In this document: piece by piece, positions 7,525 through 15,972 of the stretch | How the letters are laid out: each line of letters begins with the position of its first letter | How positions within the stretch are numbered: position 1 is the stretch's first letter | NCBI GenBank assembly: GCA_010692635.1 | Contig: JAAHGL010000011.1 | Span: forward strand, 1-59,264 | Direction of reading: 5' to 3' | DNA: 59,264 nt | Source of the DNA: Symploca sp. SIO2C1 | GTDB taxonomy: Bacteria; Cyanobacteriota; Cyanobacteriia; Cyanobacteriales; Coleofasciculaceae | The notes under the pieces: generated by a model | The model's input: only the letters and a program-made list of their open reading frames with translations | The model's database searches: none | Told to the model about the DNA's origin: nothing | Made by a program: the position numbers and the translations under genes

Positions 7525-10485
7525 TCACTGCTGTAGTTTTTCCTTCAATTCCAGGCACTCCTGTTGTAAAGGTATGCCTAAACTAGTAGCTATCCCTAAA
7601 GCGTGATCACAGTATTCAACAGCCAAAGGAAGCTCTCCCAACTGATAATACAACTCAGCTAGACCATTGAGAGCATAAGCTTCAGTAGCAGAATCGCTAA
7701 TTTTCATTGCCAGATCTAGAGCTGTTTGGAGATATTCCCTAGCTTCGGGATACCGATGGAGTTGGTTTAAAGTATCTCCTAAATTAAAAAGGACTGTTGC
7801 TTCTATGGCAGGATAGCCTGTGGTTCTGGCTATTGCTAAACACTCTTGGTAACAATCAAAAGCTTGAGCGTGTTTTCCTAAGGAACTGTAGATAGTACCC
7901 AAATTACCTATTACACCACTTTCCAGAACGCGATCGCCAATGCTTTTGGCAATAGTTAAACACCGCTGATGGTAGTTAATTGCTTGGTCATAGTTTTGTA
8001 GAGAACTATAACTACTGCCCAGATTACCTAGTATAGCTGATTCTCTAGCTAGGTCTCCAATTTCTTGAGCAATTGCTAAAGACTGTTGATAATACTTCAC
8101 TGCTTTCTTATGCTCTCCGAGATAATCGTAGGCATTACCCAAATTGTTCAGGGCTAAAATTTCTCCAGGTAGCTCACCTATTTTCTGAGCAATAGTTAGG
8201 CTCTCTTGACAGAACTCAATTGCCTGTAGATAATCCCCTAGAGAATTGCCAAGATTGCCCAAGTTATTTAGAGCTTTTGCTTGCCCGTTTCTGTCTCCTA
8301 GATCTCGTGCAATTTCCAAACAGTTTTGATGGCAATCCTTTGCTTGTTGGTACTCTCCCACAGCATGATAGACACAGCCCAAATTATTGAGGGCAGAGCC
8401 TTCTCCTGCTCGGTTTCCTGTTGCCCTCGCAATCGCCAAATGCTGCTGATGGTAACTTATAGCTTTCTGATATTGCCCCAGGACTTTGTAGACATTACCC
8501 AGATTACCCAGAGCAGAACTTTCCCCTGCTTTGTTTCCTATTTCCCTAGCAATAGCTAGACACTGCTGATGATACTCAATGGCTTGGTGATATTGTCCTA
8601 AAGAATCGTAGGTACAACCTAAATAGCCAAGAGCCAATCCTTCTCCTGCTCTGTCTTCAATTTCCCTAGCAATAGCCAAATACTCTTGATGGAATTTAAT
8701 GGCTTGGGGATAATCTCCTAGAAAACGGTAGCTATTACCTAAATTGCCCAGAGCACTTGCTTCTCCAGCTCTATCTCCCGTTTCCCTAGCCATAGCCAGG
8801 TAATGTTTTGAGAACTCAATCGCCTGGGAATAATCTCCTAGGTAATTGTAAACATTACCCAAATTGCCCAAGGCTTTTGCCTCAGTAATGTTGTCTCCTA
8901 TTTCCCTGGCAAGGTTTAAAGATTGTTGAGAGTAACTGATGGCTTGGTTGTATGCTCCCAATTCACCATAACTAATGCCTAAGTTAGCCAATGCTGCTTC
9001 TTCCCCAGGAAGATCTTCTATTTCCCTAGTAATAGCTAAAGACTGTTGATAGATATCGATTGCTTGTTGGTAATTGCCCAAAGAATTATAAACACTTCCT
9101 AAGTTACATAGTGCTGAGCCTTCTGTTGTACGGTTGCCTATTTTCAGAGCAATTTTCAGAGCTTGTTGATGATAATCTGTGGCTTGTTGATACTCTCCTA
9201 GAGATCGATAGATAATTCCCAAATGATCTAAAGTTCTTCCTACTCCAGAACGATCTCCTATTTTTTCCAGTATCTCTAAGCTGTCACGACAACAATCAAT
9301 TGCTTGGCGATATTTGCCTAGAGCAAGTAAAGCAGTTCCCAATCCACCCAATGCCCAACCTTTAACTGTACTGTCCTCAATTTCCTTAGCGATCGCTAAA
9401 CTTTGTTGGCAAAGCTCAATTGCTTTGTGGTATTCTCCCTTAAAATTATAAGCATTGCCAAGGATACCCAGCGCCCAACCCTCAGCGGCACGGCTTTCTA
9501 TTTCTTTGGCTAGTGCCAAATGCTGCTTTCCAAACTCAATTGCTTGGCGGTAGTTTCCTAGGAAATTGTAAGTATGTCCTATGTTGCCCAAGGCTGTTCC
9601 TTCCCCCGCACGATCACCTATAGCTCTGGCAACTTTTAAACTTTCCTGGTAATAATCGAGAGCTTTATGGTAGTTTCCTAGGGAAATATAGGCATTGCCA
9701 ATATTATTTAAAGCTACTCCTTGCCAAGAAAAATTGCCCATTTCCTTGGCTACAGCTAGATATTGTTGACTCAATTCAATAGCTTGGGAATAATCTCCTA
9801 GAGCATGGTAGGCATTGCCCAGATTACCTAATGAGATTTCAACTCCTTCGACATCGCCAAGTTCTTGCAAAATTTCCCGAGCAAGCTGGTATAAGTTAAC
9901 AGCTTGTTGATATTCTCCCAAGGAATAGTAGGTATTGCCCAAACTGTTAATCACTGTTCCTTGAACAGAATAGTCCCCTATTTGCTGAGCAATCCTCAAA
10001 GCTTGCTGATGGTAGTCTATGGAGCTAGGATAGTCTCCCAGGTAGCCATAGACATTACCCAAACCATTCAAGGTAATGGCGTTGGCTTCAGGGTCTAGTT
10101 TGCCAGAAATGCTGCTGTAGAGTTCAATTTGTTGACGATAGTAACCCCAATTGCCCAGTTGATTGTGTAAAGATTCAGCAGAAAGCCCTAGGCGAATACC
10201 TAAGATAAAGCTAGCTTTTTCCCAATCTTCTACTTCGCAAAGATGATGGAAAGCCTCCAAATAGCAACGTACTTTTTCCAGATTAGAATCATCTTGTGGC
10301 TCATAGTCTCTAGTAAGCCAGTTAATCGCAGCTCTGTATTGGCGACGTTTACTGCGAGGATTGATAGATTTGATCTGTGCTGGATCTATACCTAGCTTTG
10401 CCAAAACAGACTCGCTAGAAGGGAGAAGCTTGCTAAGAGCTGGTTTCTGTGGTTGTAGAAGTTTTGGCTGAGTCTGGTGAGTCAT
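7525..10485 (-). CDS. TPR repeat protein 5 of a split NB-ARC/TPR operon
   Basis: About 986 aa. Residues 1-130 are the domain shared with the four other TPR genes here (SSESVLAKLGIDPAQIKSI, then NLEKV..YLEAFHHLCEVEDWEKA), followed by about 21 tetratricopeptide-like repeats of 40 residues (consensus SALGNLGNVYxSLGDYQQAIEYHQQxLAIAREIGD). There is no catalytic motif, signal peptide or membrane segment. Start taken at MTHQTQP (10485), the ATG matching the MTNQTQP start of paralog 2; an upstream in-frame start at 10500 is possible. It overlaps the end of TPR 4. Probably a ligand- or protein-binding scaffold acting with the upstream STAND ATPase; the partner is inferred. Confidence 0.85.
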   Translation of the reverse strand: MTHQTQPKLLQPQKPALSKLLPSSESVLAKLGIDPAQIKSINPRSKRRQYRAAINWLTRDYEPQDDSNLEKVRCYLEAFHHLCEVEDWEKASFILGIRLGLSAESLHNQLGNWGYYRQQIELYSSISGKLDPEANAITLNGLGNVYGYLGDYPSSIDYHQQALRIAQQIGDYSVQGTVINSLGNTYYSLGEYQQAVNLYQLAREILQELGDVEGVEISLGNLGNAYHALGDYSQAIELSQQYLAVAKEMGNFSWQGVALNNIGNAYISLGNYHKALDYYQESLKVARAIGDRAGEGTALGNIGHTYNFLGNYRQAIEFGKQHLALAKEIESRAAEGWALGILGNAYNFKGEYHKAIELCQQSLAIAKEIEDSTVKGWALGGLGTALLALGKYRQAIDCCRDSLEILEKIGDRSGVGRTLDHLGIIYRSLGEYQQATDYHQQALKIALKIGNRTTEGSALCNLGSVYNSLGNYQQAIDIYQQSLAITREIEDLPGEEAALANLGISYGELGAYNQAISYSQQSLNLAREIGDNITEAKALGNLGNVYNYLGDYSQAIEFSKHYLAMARETGDRAGEASALGNLGNSYRFLGDYPQAIKFHQEYLAIAREIEDRAGEGLALGYLGCTYDSLGQYHQAIEYHQQCLAIAREIGNKAGESSALGNLGNVYKVLGQYQKAISYHQQHLAIARATGNRAGEGSALNNLGCVYHAVGEYQQAKDCHQNCLEIARDLGDRNGQAKALNNLGNLGNSLGDYLQAIEFCQESLTIAQKIGELPGEILALNNLGNAYDYLGEHKKAVKYYQQSLAIAQEIGDLARESAILGNLGSSYSSLQNYDQAINYHQRCLTIAKSIGDRVLESGVIGNLGTIYSSLGKHAQAFDCYQECLAIARTTGYPAIEATVLFNLGDTLNQLHRYPEAREYLQTALDLAMKISDSATEAYALNGLAELYYQLGELPLAVEYCDHALGIATSLGIPLQQECLELKEKLQQ

Positions 10486-12460
10486 CTTCAACCTCCCCAT
10501 CGACTTGCGATCGCAGTTTTTCTTGTAACTGTTGACATGCTTGGGCTAGCGGGATGCCTAGTTCTGTGGCAATGGATAAAGCGCGATCGCAAAATTCAAG
10601 AGCCAGAGCGCGATTGCCTAATTTCTCATATACTCTTGCTATATTAGATAAAGCTATAGCTTCAGCATAGCGATCACCAATTTTTTTAGCACTCTTCACT
10701 GCTGAGTGCAAATATTCCAAAGCTTCTGAATACTTCCCAAGCTTGGTTGCAGTAATTCCTAAATTTCCTATTGCTTTCACTTCTCCAGCCGGATCACCAA
10801 TTTCCTTGGCAATAGCCAAGTGCTGCTTGAAGTAGTCAATCGCCTGAGAATAGTTTCCTAAAAATCTGTAAGCAACACCTAAGTTACCTAGGGCTGTTCC
10901 TTCACTAGAGCGCTCCCCTAATTCTTGTGCAATAGACAAATGCTTCCCAAAGCAGTCAATTGCACATGTATAGTCTCCCAGAAAATTGTAAACAACACCC
11001 ATATTACCCAATGCTGACTTTTCTCCTGCACGATCTCCAATTTCCCTTGCTAACTGCAAACGTTGTGTGAAGCAAAACATGGCTTTGAAATAATCTCCTA
11101 GGTATCTATAAGCAACACCTAGATTGCCCAGTGCAGATCCTTCTCCAGCACAATCACCAATTTCTTTAGCAATAGTTAAATCCTGCTCAAAATAGGAAAT
11201 TGCTTGGCGATAATCTCCTATAGACAAGTGGGCAATACCCAGATTGCCCAATGCCATTCCTTCTCCTCGTTGATTACCAATTTCTTTGGCAATAGCCAGA
11301 TCCTGCTTAAAATAGGAAATCGCTTTCTGATAATCTCCCAAAGAGCGATAAACAATGCCAAGATTACCCAAGGCTGCCCCCTCGCCCACAGGATCACCAA
11401 TTTTTTTTGTGATAGACAAATGCTGCTCAAAGTATTCAATCGCCTGCCTGTATTTGCCTAGGGACTCATAAATATTGCCTAGATTGCCTAATGCAGACCC
11501 TTGTCCCCTTTGATTGCCAATTTCTTTAGCAATAGCCAAATCTTGCTCAAAATAGGAAATTGCCTTTTGATAATCTCCCAGAAAATAGTAAGCAATGCCA
11601 AGATTGCCCAAAGTTTCCCCTTCTCCTCGTTTATCGCCTATCTTACGTGTGATTAATAAACGCTGCTGATGGAATTCAATGGCACGGGCATAGTTTCCGA
11701 GGCATAAGTAGTCATTGCCTAAATTACCTAGGGCATTCGCTTCTCCTTTCCGAAACCCTTCTTCCTTTGTGATTGATAAACACTGCTGATTAAAATCGAT
11801 GGCACGAGTGTAATTCCCCAAAGCATGGTAAACACTACCCAGATTACCTAATGCTCCTCCTTCTCCACGACGATTTTTGAGCTCCTGTGCAATAATTAAA
11901 TCCTGCTCGTATAACTCAATAGCACGGTCATAGTTTCCCAGGGATGAGTAGGCGTTGCCCAAATTACCTAGGGCATTCGCTTCTCCTTTCCGAAAACCTT
12001 CTTCCTTTGCGATTGATAAACACTGCTGATGGAAATCAATAGCAAGAGTATAGTTTCCTAAAAACTGATGAGCATTCCCTAAACCCCCTAAACAAATTGC
12101 ATCCCATTTCGGGCTTAACTTACTTAAAAGTCTACTATATAAGGTAATCTGTTCTTGATAGTAGCTCCAAGTCTGAAGCTGATTGTGTAATTTTTCCTGG
12201 GTAGGAGTGTTTAAAAATAGAGAAAGGATTCCGCTGGCTTTCTCCCAGGCTTCTACTTCGCAGCAATGGTGAAAAGCTTCCAAAAGACCTTTTACTTTCT
12301 CTAGATTCGGAGAATCTGATTGAGATTGATATTTCAGGAGCCAGTTGATAACTGCCCTGTAATGGGTGCGTTTCCAACGTGGCTTAATGGACTTAATAGC
12401 AGATGGAGCAATCCCAAGCTCTGTTAAAATTGACTCACCACTAGGTGTAATATTACTCAT
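10433..12460 (-). CDS. TPR repeat protein 4 of the split NB-ARC/TPR operon
   Basis: About 675 aa. The common N-terminal domain (MSNITPSGESILTELGI...) is followed by about 13 forty-residue TPR units, several nearly identical to each other. Start placed at MSNITPSGES because TPR 1 begins MSSITPSGES; the longer frame adds 35 unrelated residues. The C-terminus LRSQVDGEVEDD equals that of TPR 1, but here the stop that ends TPR 1 is changed (TAA to TCA), so the protein runs 16 residues further and overlaps the start of TPR 5 by 53 bp. A gap of about 100 bp separates it from the HigA-like gene upstream. Confidence 0.85.
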   Translation of the reverse strand: MSNITPSGESILTELGIAPSAIKSIKPRWKRTHYRAVINWLLKYQSQSDSPNLEKVKGLLEAFHHCCEVEAWEKASGILSLFLNTPTQEKLHNQLQTWSYYQEQITLYSRLLSKLSPKWDAICLGGLGNAHQFLGNYTLAIDFHQQCLSIAKEEGFRKGEANALGNLGNAYSSLGNYDRAIELYEQDLIIAQELKNRRGEGGALGNLGSVYHALGNYTRAIDFNQQCLSITKEEGFRKGEANALGNLGNDYLCLGNYARAIEFHQQRLLITRKIGDKRGEGETLGNLGIAYYFLGDYQKAISYFEQDLAIAKEIGNQRGQGSALGNLGNIYESLGKYRQAIEYFEQHLSITKKIGDPVGEGAALGNLGIVYRSLGDYQKAISYFKQDLAIAKEIGNQRGEGMALGNLGIAHLSIGDYRQAISYFEQDLTIAKEIGDCAGEGSALGNLGVAYRYLGDYFKAMFCFTQRLQLAREIGDRAGEKSALGNMGVVYNFLGDYTCAIDCFGKHLSIAQELGERSSEGTALGNLGVAYRFLGNYSQAIDYFKQHLAIAKEIGDPAGEVKAIGNLGITATKLGKYSEALEYLHSAVKSAKKIGDRYAEAIALSNIARVYEKLGNRALALEFCDRALSIATELGIPLAQACQQLQEKLRSQVDGEVEDDSPDSAKTSTTTETSS

Positions 12461-12561
12461 CTTCGCTATTCTCCATCCAATTTGGGGTGGTGAGCATTGC
12501 TTACAGGCTCGTAACCGAGAATTGGCAGTCAGTCTTTTGGCAATGCCCACCCTACAAGGGC

Positions 12562-12876
12562 TCATACTAATGTTAAAACTTGCTCATATTCTTTTTTATG
12601 AATTTGCCAAGCGTCCCAAACATCAATTTTTTGCTGTAGATTTAACCATAGTCTATGACCATTACCCAAAGCTTTACCAAGTCTAATAGCTAAATCAACT
12701 GTAATTGGTTGTTTGCCTTGAATAATCTCATTAAGTATTTCATGAGATACTCCTAAAATCTCTGCAAATTGTGTTTGAGTAATTTCCAAATCTTCCAGAA
12801 TATCTGCAATCACTTCTCCGGGATGTACGGGTCTTTGTGGTCTGTCTTGTGTTTGATTTTGGAATTTTTCTACCAT
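12562..12876 (-). CDS. higA: HigA/VapI-family antitoxin-like HTH protein
   Basis: About 104 aa from the MVEKFQNQ start; the longer frame adds 25 residues without support. PVHPGEVIADILEDLEITQTQFAEILGVSHEILNEIIQGKQPIT is the typical HigA opening and XRE helix-turn-helix, followed by AIRLGKALGNGHRLWLNLQ. HigA represses its own operon and neutralises a HigB/RelE toxin. No RelE-like gene adjoins it; its neighbours are TPR 3 (43 bp upstream) and TPR 4 (101 bp downstream). It is therefore an orphan antitoxin, either stranded in the operon or recruited as its regulator. Confidence 0.85.
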   Translation of the reverse strand: MVEKFQNQTQDRPQRPVHPGEVIADILEDLEITQTQFAEILGVSHEILNEIIQGKQPITVDLAIRLGKALGNGHRLWLNLQQKIDVWDAWQIHKKEYEQVLTLV

Positions 12877-12919
12877 TGATACCCCTTTGCCAGTCCCCAA
12901 TCTAGCCAAGCCTGAATCA

Positions 12920-14326
12920 TTACTTGAGTTCGTCCTCATCAAAGTTAGCAAGACCTAATTCTAGTAAATAATGACCTTCGTAATAGCGATCTTCAGTTGC
13001 CTTAGCTATTGTTAGCAATCCTTGATAGCACTGTTTTATCTGTTCATACTGCTCAAGGGATGAGTAAACCTTGGCTAAATCTTGAGCATAACTCGCTTGC
13101 CTTAAGTTATCGCCCATCTTACCAGCAATATCTATACCTTCAAGATAGCAACAGCTGGCCTGCTGGCAATTTCCCAAGGCAAAATAGGCAGCACCTAGAT
13201 TTCCTAAAGACATTCCTTGTCCTCGAATATCTTCTATCTGGCGTTCAATATTTAAGGATTGCTTGAGGAAATCAATAGCCTGTTTGTACTTACCCCATTG
13301 GAGGTAGGTAGTGCCTAAATCTAAGAGAGAATCAGCTTTCCCTTGAAGATCGCTGATCTCCTTTACAATCTCCAGTCGCTGCTGATGTAGTGCGATCGCT
13401 TGTTCAAATTGTTTCAATATGCGATGGGTATTGGCTAAATGTCCCACAGAGTTAGCTTCACCCCAACTATCCTCCTGTTTTCTTCTAATCTCCAGCGACT
13501 GCTCGAAGCACTGAACTGCTTGCTTTTGATGGTTTAGCTCATTATAGACAGCTCCTAAATTGACCAGAGCAGTTGCTTCAAAAGAGCGATCGCTACCTTC
13601 TTTGGCTATTTCCACTGCTTCTTCGAGTAGTGGCAGTGCTTCCTTCGCTTTACTCAAGGAACGGTAAGCATTACCCAAGGCGCACAAGCAATGACCTTTG
13701 CTAGTATAGTCCCCAATCTTTTCCATAGTTTCCAGGGATTGTTTATATAGTTTAATCGCCTGTTGAACTTCTCCAAGAGCGTAGTGGACTTGGCCAATAT
13801 GGAATAAAACACTAATTTCATTGGCTGGATCTTGAACTTCTTCGTTTAGTTTTTTTGCCTGCTCAAAAAAATCGAGAGCCTGTCGATATTGACCCAGTTT
13901 TTGGTAAACGTCTCCAATATTGATTAGCAAATAATAGTCCATGCTAGAACCAAATTTACCCAGCAGTACCTTATTCATCTCAATAGCTTCTTGGAAGTAG
14001 CCCCAAAATTCTAGCTGTTGTATAAGTTCTACTTTAGCGGCTATGTCAAGCTTGAAAATTCGGATACTACCTGCTGCTATCCATTCTTCTATCTCGCAAA
14101 GGTGATAAAATGCCTCTAAGTAGCCCTTAACTTTATCTAAATTGGAGGCATTAGGCTGGGACTCGTACTTGGTGAGCCAGTTAACGACAGCTTTGTGATG
14201 AGAGCGTTTTTCTAGAGGTCTGATGGATTTTATCGATGCCAAGTTGGTAGTCAGAGCTAGTTTTTCTTCAGATGAAGTATCCGTCATCAAGAGAACCGAA
14301 TGGTCTGGTGGTATACATTTACTCAT
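12920..14326 (-). CDS. TPR repeat protein 3 of the split NB-ARC/TPR operon
   Basis: About 468 aa, the shortest paralog. It keeps the shared N-terminal domain (SIKSIRPLEKRSHHKAVVNWLTKYESQ, NLDKVKGYLEAFYHLCEIEEW) and about nine TPR units that are more divergent than in TPR 4 and 5. Start set at MSKCIPPD because this ATG overlaps the TGA stop of TPR 2 (ATGA, 14323-14326), a standard translational-coupling arrangement; a longer frame begins at 14362. Function is inferred from repeats and operon only. Confidence 0.85.
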   Translation of the reverse strand: MSKCIPPDHSVLLMTDTSSEEKLALTTNLASIKSIRPLEKRSHHKAVVNWLTKYESQPNASNLDKVKGYLEAFYHLCEIEEWIAAGSIRIFKLDIAAKVELIQQLEFWGYFQEAIEMNKVLLGKFGSSMDYYLLINIGDVYQKLGQYRQALDFFEQAKKLNEEVQDPANEISVLFHIGQVHYALGEVQQAIKLYKQSLETMEKIGDYTSKGHCLCALGNAYRSLSKAKEALPLLEEAVEIAKEGSDRSFEATALVNLGAVYNELNHQKQAVQCFEQSLEIRRKQEDSWGEANSVGHLANTHRILKQFEQAIALHQQRLEIVKEISDLQGKADSLLDLGTTYLQWGKYKQAIDFLKQSLNIERQIEDIRGQGMSLGNLGAAYFALGNCQQASCCYLEGIDIAGKMGDNLRQASYAQDLAKVYSSLEQYEQIKQCYQGLLTIAKATEDRYYEGHYLLELGLANFDEDELK

Positions 14327-15972
14327 TGCTTTGCTAGCAGTTTCTCCTTTAACTCCTGACACTCTTTTGCTAACGGTTTACCTAACTTAGTAGCCAGTGC
14401 TAGAGCCTTACTGCAATACTTTTTTGTCTCCAAGTAATTACCCAAATTGTAATTAAGCTCAGCCAGGTTCTGGAGAGCCAGAGCCTCTGTAGAGCGATCA
14501 CTAATGTTTCTGGATAACTCCAAAGCTTGGCTTAAATATTCTTGAGCCTCTGCAAACTGCCCGACTTTTATGAGGGTATCGGCTAGATTACACTTACCCA
14601 AAGCAATAATATGCTTGTTTTCTAGTTGTTGAGCTAGAGCGAGAGTTTTGTGATAGTAATCAATTGCTGGTTGATACTCTTCCAAACTATCCAGAGTATT
14701 GGCAATATTTCCCAAAGCAGAACATTTACCTTGTAGATCGCCAATTTCTTCAGCTATCTGTAAGTCTTGTTGATAGTAGATCATAGCTTCAGTAAAGTTA
14801 CTCAAAGAGCGATAAACATTACCTAAGTTTCCTAGAGCTTCACTCTCTCCTCGACGATCACCAATGCTTCTGGCTATTTGCAAATTTTGTTGATGACAAT
14901 CAAGAGCTTCTTTATAATTACCTAAGGAATGGTGAGCAACACCTAAACCTCCTAAGGCAATACTTTGTCCTTGAAGATACTTTATTTCGCTGGCTATTTT
15001 TAAATCTTGCTGATAACATTCAAACGCTCGCTCATAATTTCCTAGATAAGTGTAGCTACTAGCCATCCCTCCAAGGGAATTTATTTCCCCTTCTTTATAA
15101 TCATTTTCTCTAGCAATGCTCAAATACTGTTTTTGGTATTTAATGGCTTGATGATAATCACCTAAAGAATCGTAAATTGCAGCTATATTTCCTAAGATTG
15201 AACCTCTTGTTTTGTTGTCACCAAGCTTTTCAATTATCCTCAGGCTTTGCTTATGGTATTCTAAGGCTTCGTGGTAATAACCCAAAGCATCATAGGTATT
15301 GCCTAAACTTGTTAAAATAATGGCTTGCAGTTCTAAATTATCTATCTGCTGGGCAACTTTGAGAGATAGCTGTTGACACTCAAAAGCTTGAGAATAATCT
15401 CCAATATTATAGTGAACAATGCCTATACCTGCCAAGGCAGAAGCAATTCCTACTTGATTATTAACTTTTCTCAAAATTTTTAAGCTTTGTTGATAGTGAT
15501 TTATCGATTCGTTGTATTTGCCTATTAAACTATAAGAACCACCTATGCTGTTTAAAAATAGTGAGTTTTTGGGATCATCTAACTTATATAAAATTCGCTC
15601 ATACAATTCAATTTCTTTTTGGTAATAGCCCCAATAATTAAGTTGAACATGTAGTACCTCCTGGTCAAGAGTTTGCATGCGAGTGAAGAGAATTGTTCCT
15701 GCTTGCTGCCATGCTTCTACTTCACATAGATGATGAAAAGCCTCCAAGCAGCCCTTTACTTTGTCCAGATTAGTGGCATCAGGTTGGGATTTATATTTTG
15801 TCAGCCAGTTAATAACGGCTCTGAATTGACGACGTTTACTGCGAGGATGGATAGATTTAATCTGAGCTGGATCTATACCTAGCTTTGCCAAAACAGACTC
15901 GCTAGAGGGCAGAATATCCCTACTATCAGACTTTTGCTGTTGTAGAAGTTTTGGTTGAGTCTGGTTAGTCAT
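14323..15972 (-). CDS. TPR repeat protein 2 of the split NB-ARC/TPR operon
   Basis: About 549 aa: the shared N-terminal domain (SSESVLAKLGIDPAQIKSI, nearly identical to TPR 5) and about ten TPR units, ending in a short helical tail (KLAKECQELKEKLLAKQ). Start set at MTNQTQP, whose ATG overlaps the stop of TPR 1 in ATGACTAA (8-base overlap, 15965-15972). The near identity of its first 60 residues to TPR 5 points to recent duplication or gene conversion of the N-terminal part, while the repeat arrays differ. Confidence 0.87.
   Translation of the reverse strand: MTNQTQPKLLQQQKSDSRDILPSSESVLAKLGIDPAQIKSIHPRSKRRQFRAVINWLTKYKSQPDATNLDKVKGCLEAFHHLCEVEAWQQAGTILFTRMQTLDQEVLHVQLNYWGYYQKEIELYERILYKLDDPKNSLFLNSIGGSYSLIGKYNESINHYQQSLKILRKVNNQVGIASALAGIGIVHYNIGDYSQAFECQQLSLKVAQQIDNLELQAIILTSLGNTYDALGYYHEALEYHKQSLRIIEKLGDNKTRGSILGNIAAIYDSLGDYHQAIKYQKQYLSIARENDYKEGEINSLGGMASSYTYLGNYERAFECYQQDLKIASEIKYLQGQSIALGGLGVAHHSLGNYKEALDCHQQNLQIARSIGDRRGESEALGNLGNVYRSLSNFTEAMIYYQQDLQIAEEIGDLQGKCSALGNIANTLDSLEEYQPAIDYYHKTLALAQQLENKHIIALGKCNLADTLIKVGQFAEAQEYLSQALELSRNISDRSTEALALQNLAELNYNLGNYLETKKYCSKALALATKLGKPLAKECQELKEKLLAKQ

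Noticed and set aside
12136-12377. Other-frame ORFs inside TPR genes
   Set aside because: They mirror the repeated units on the wrong frame and carry no protein signature of their own.
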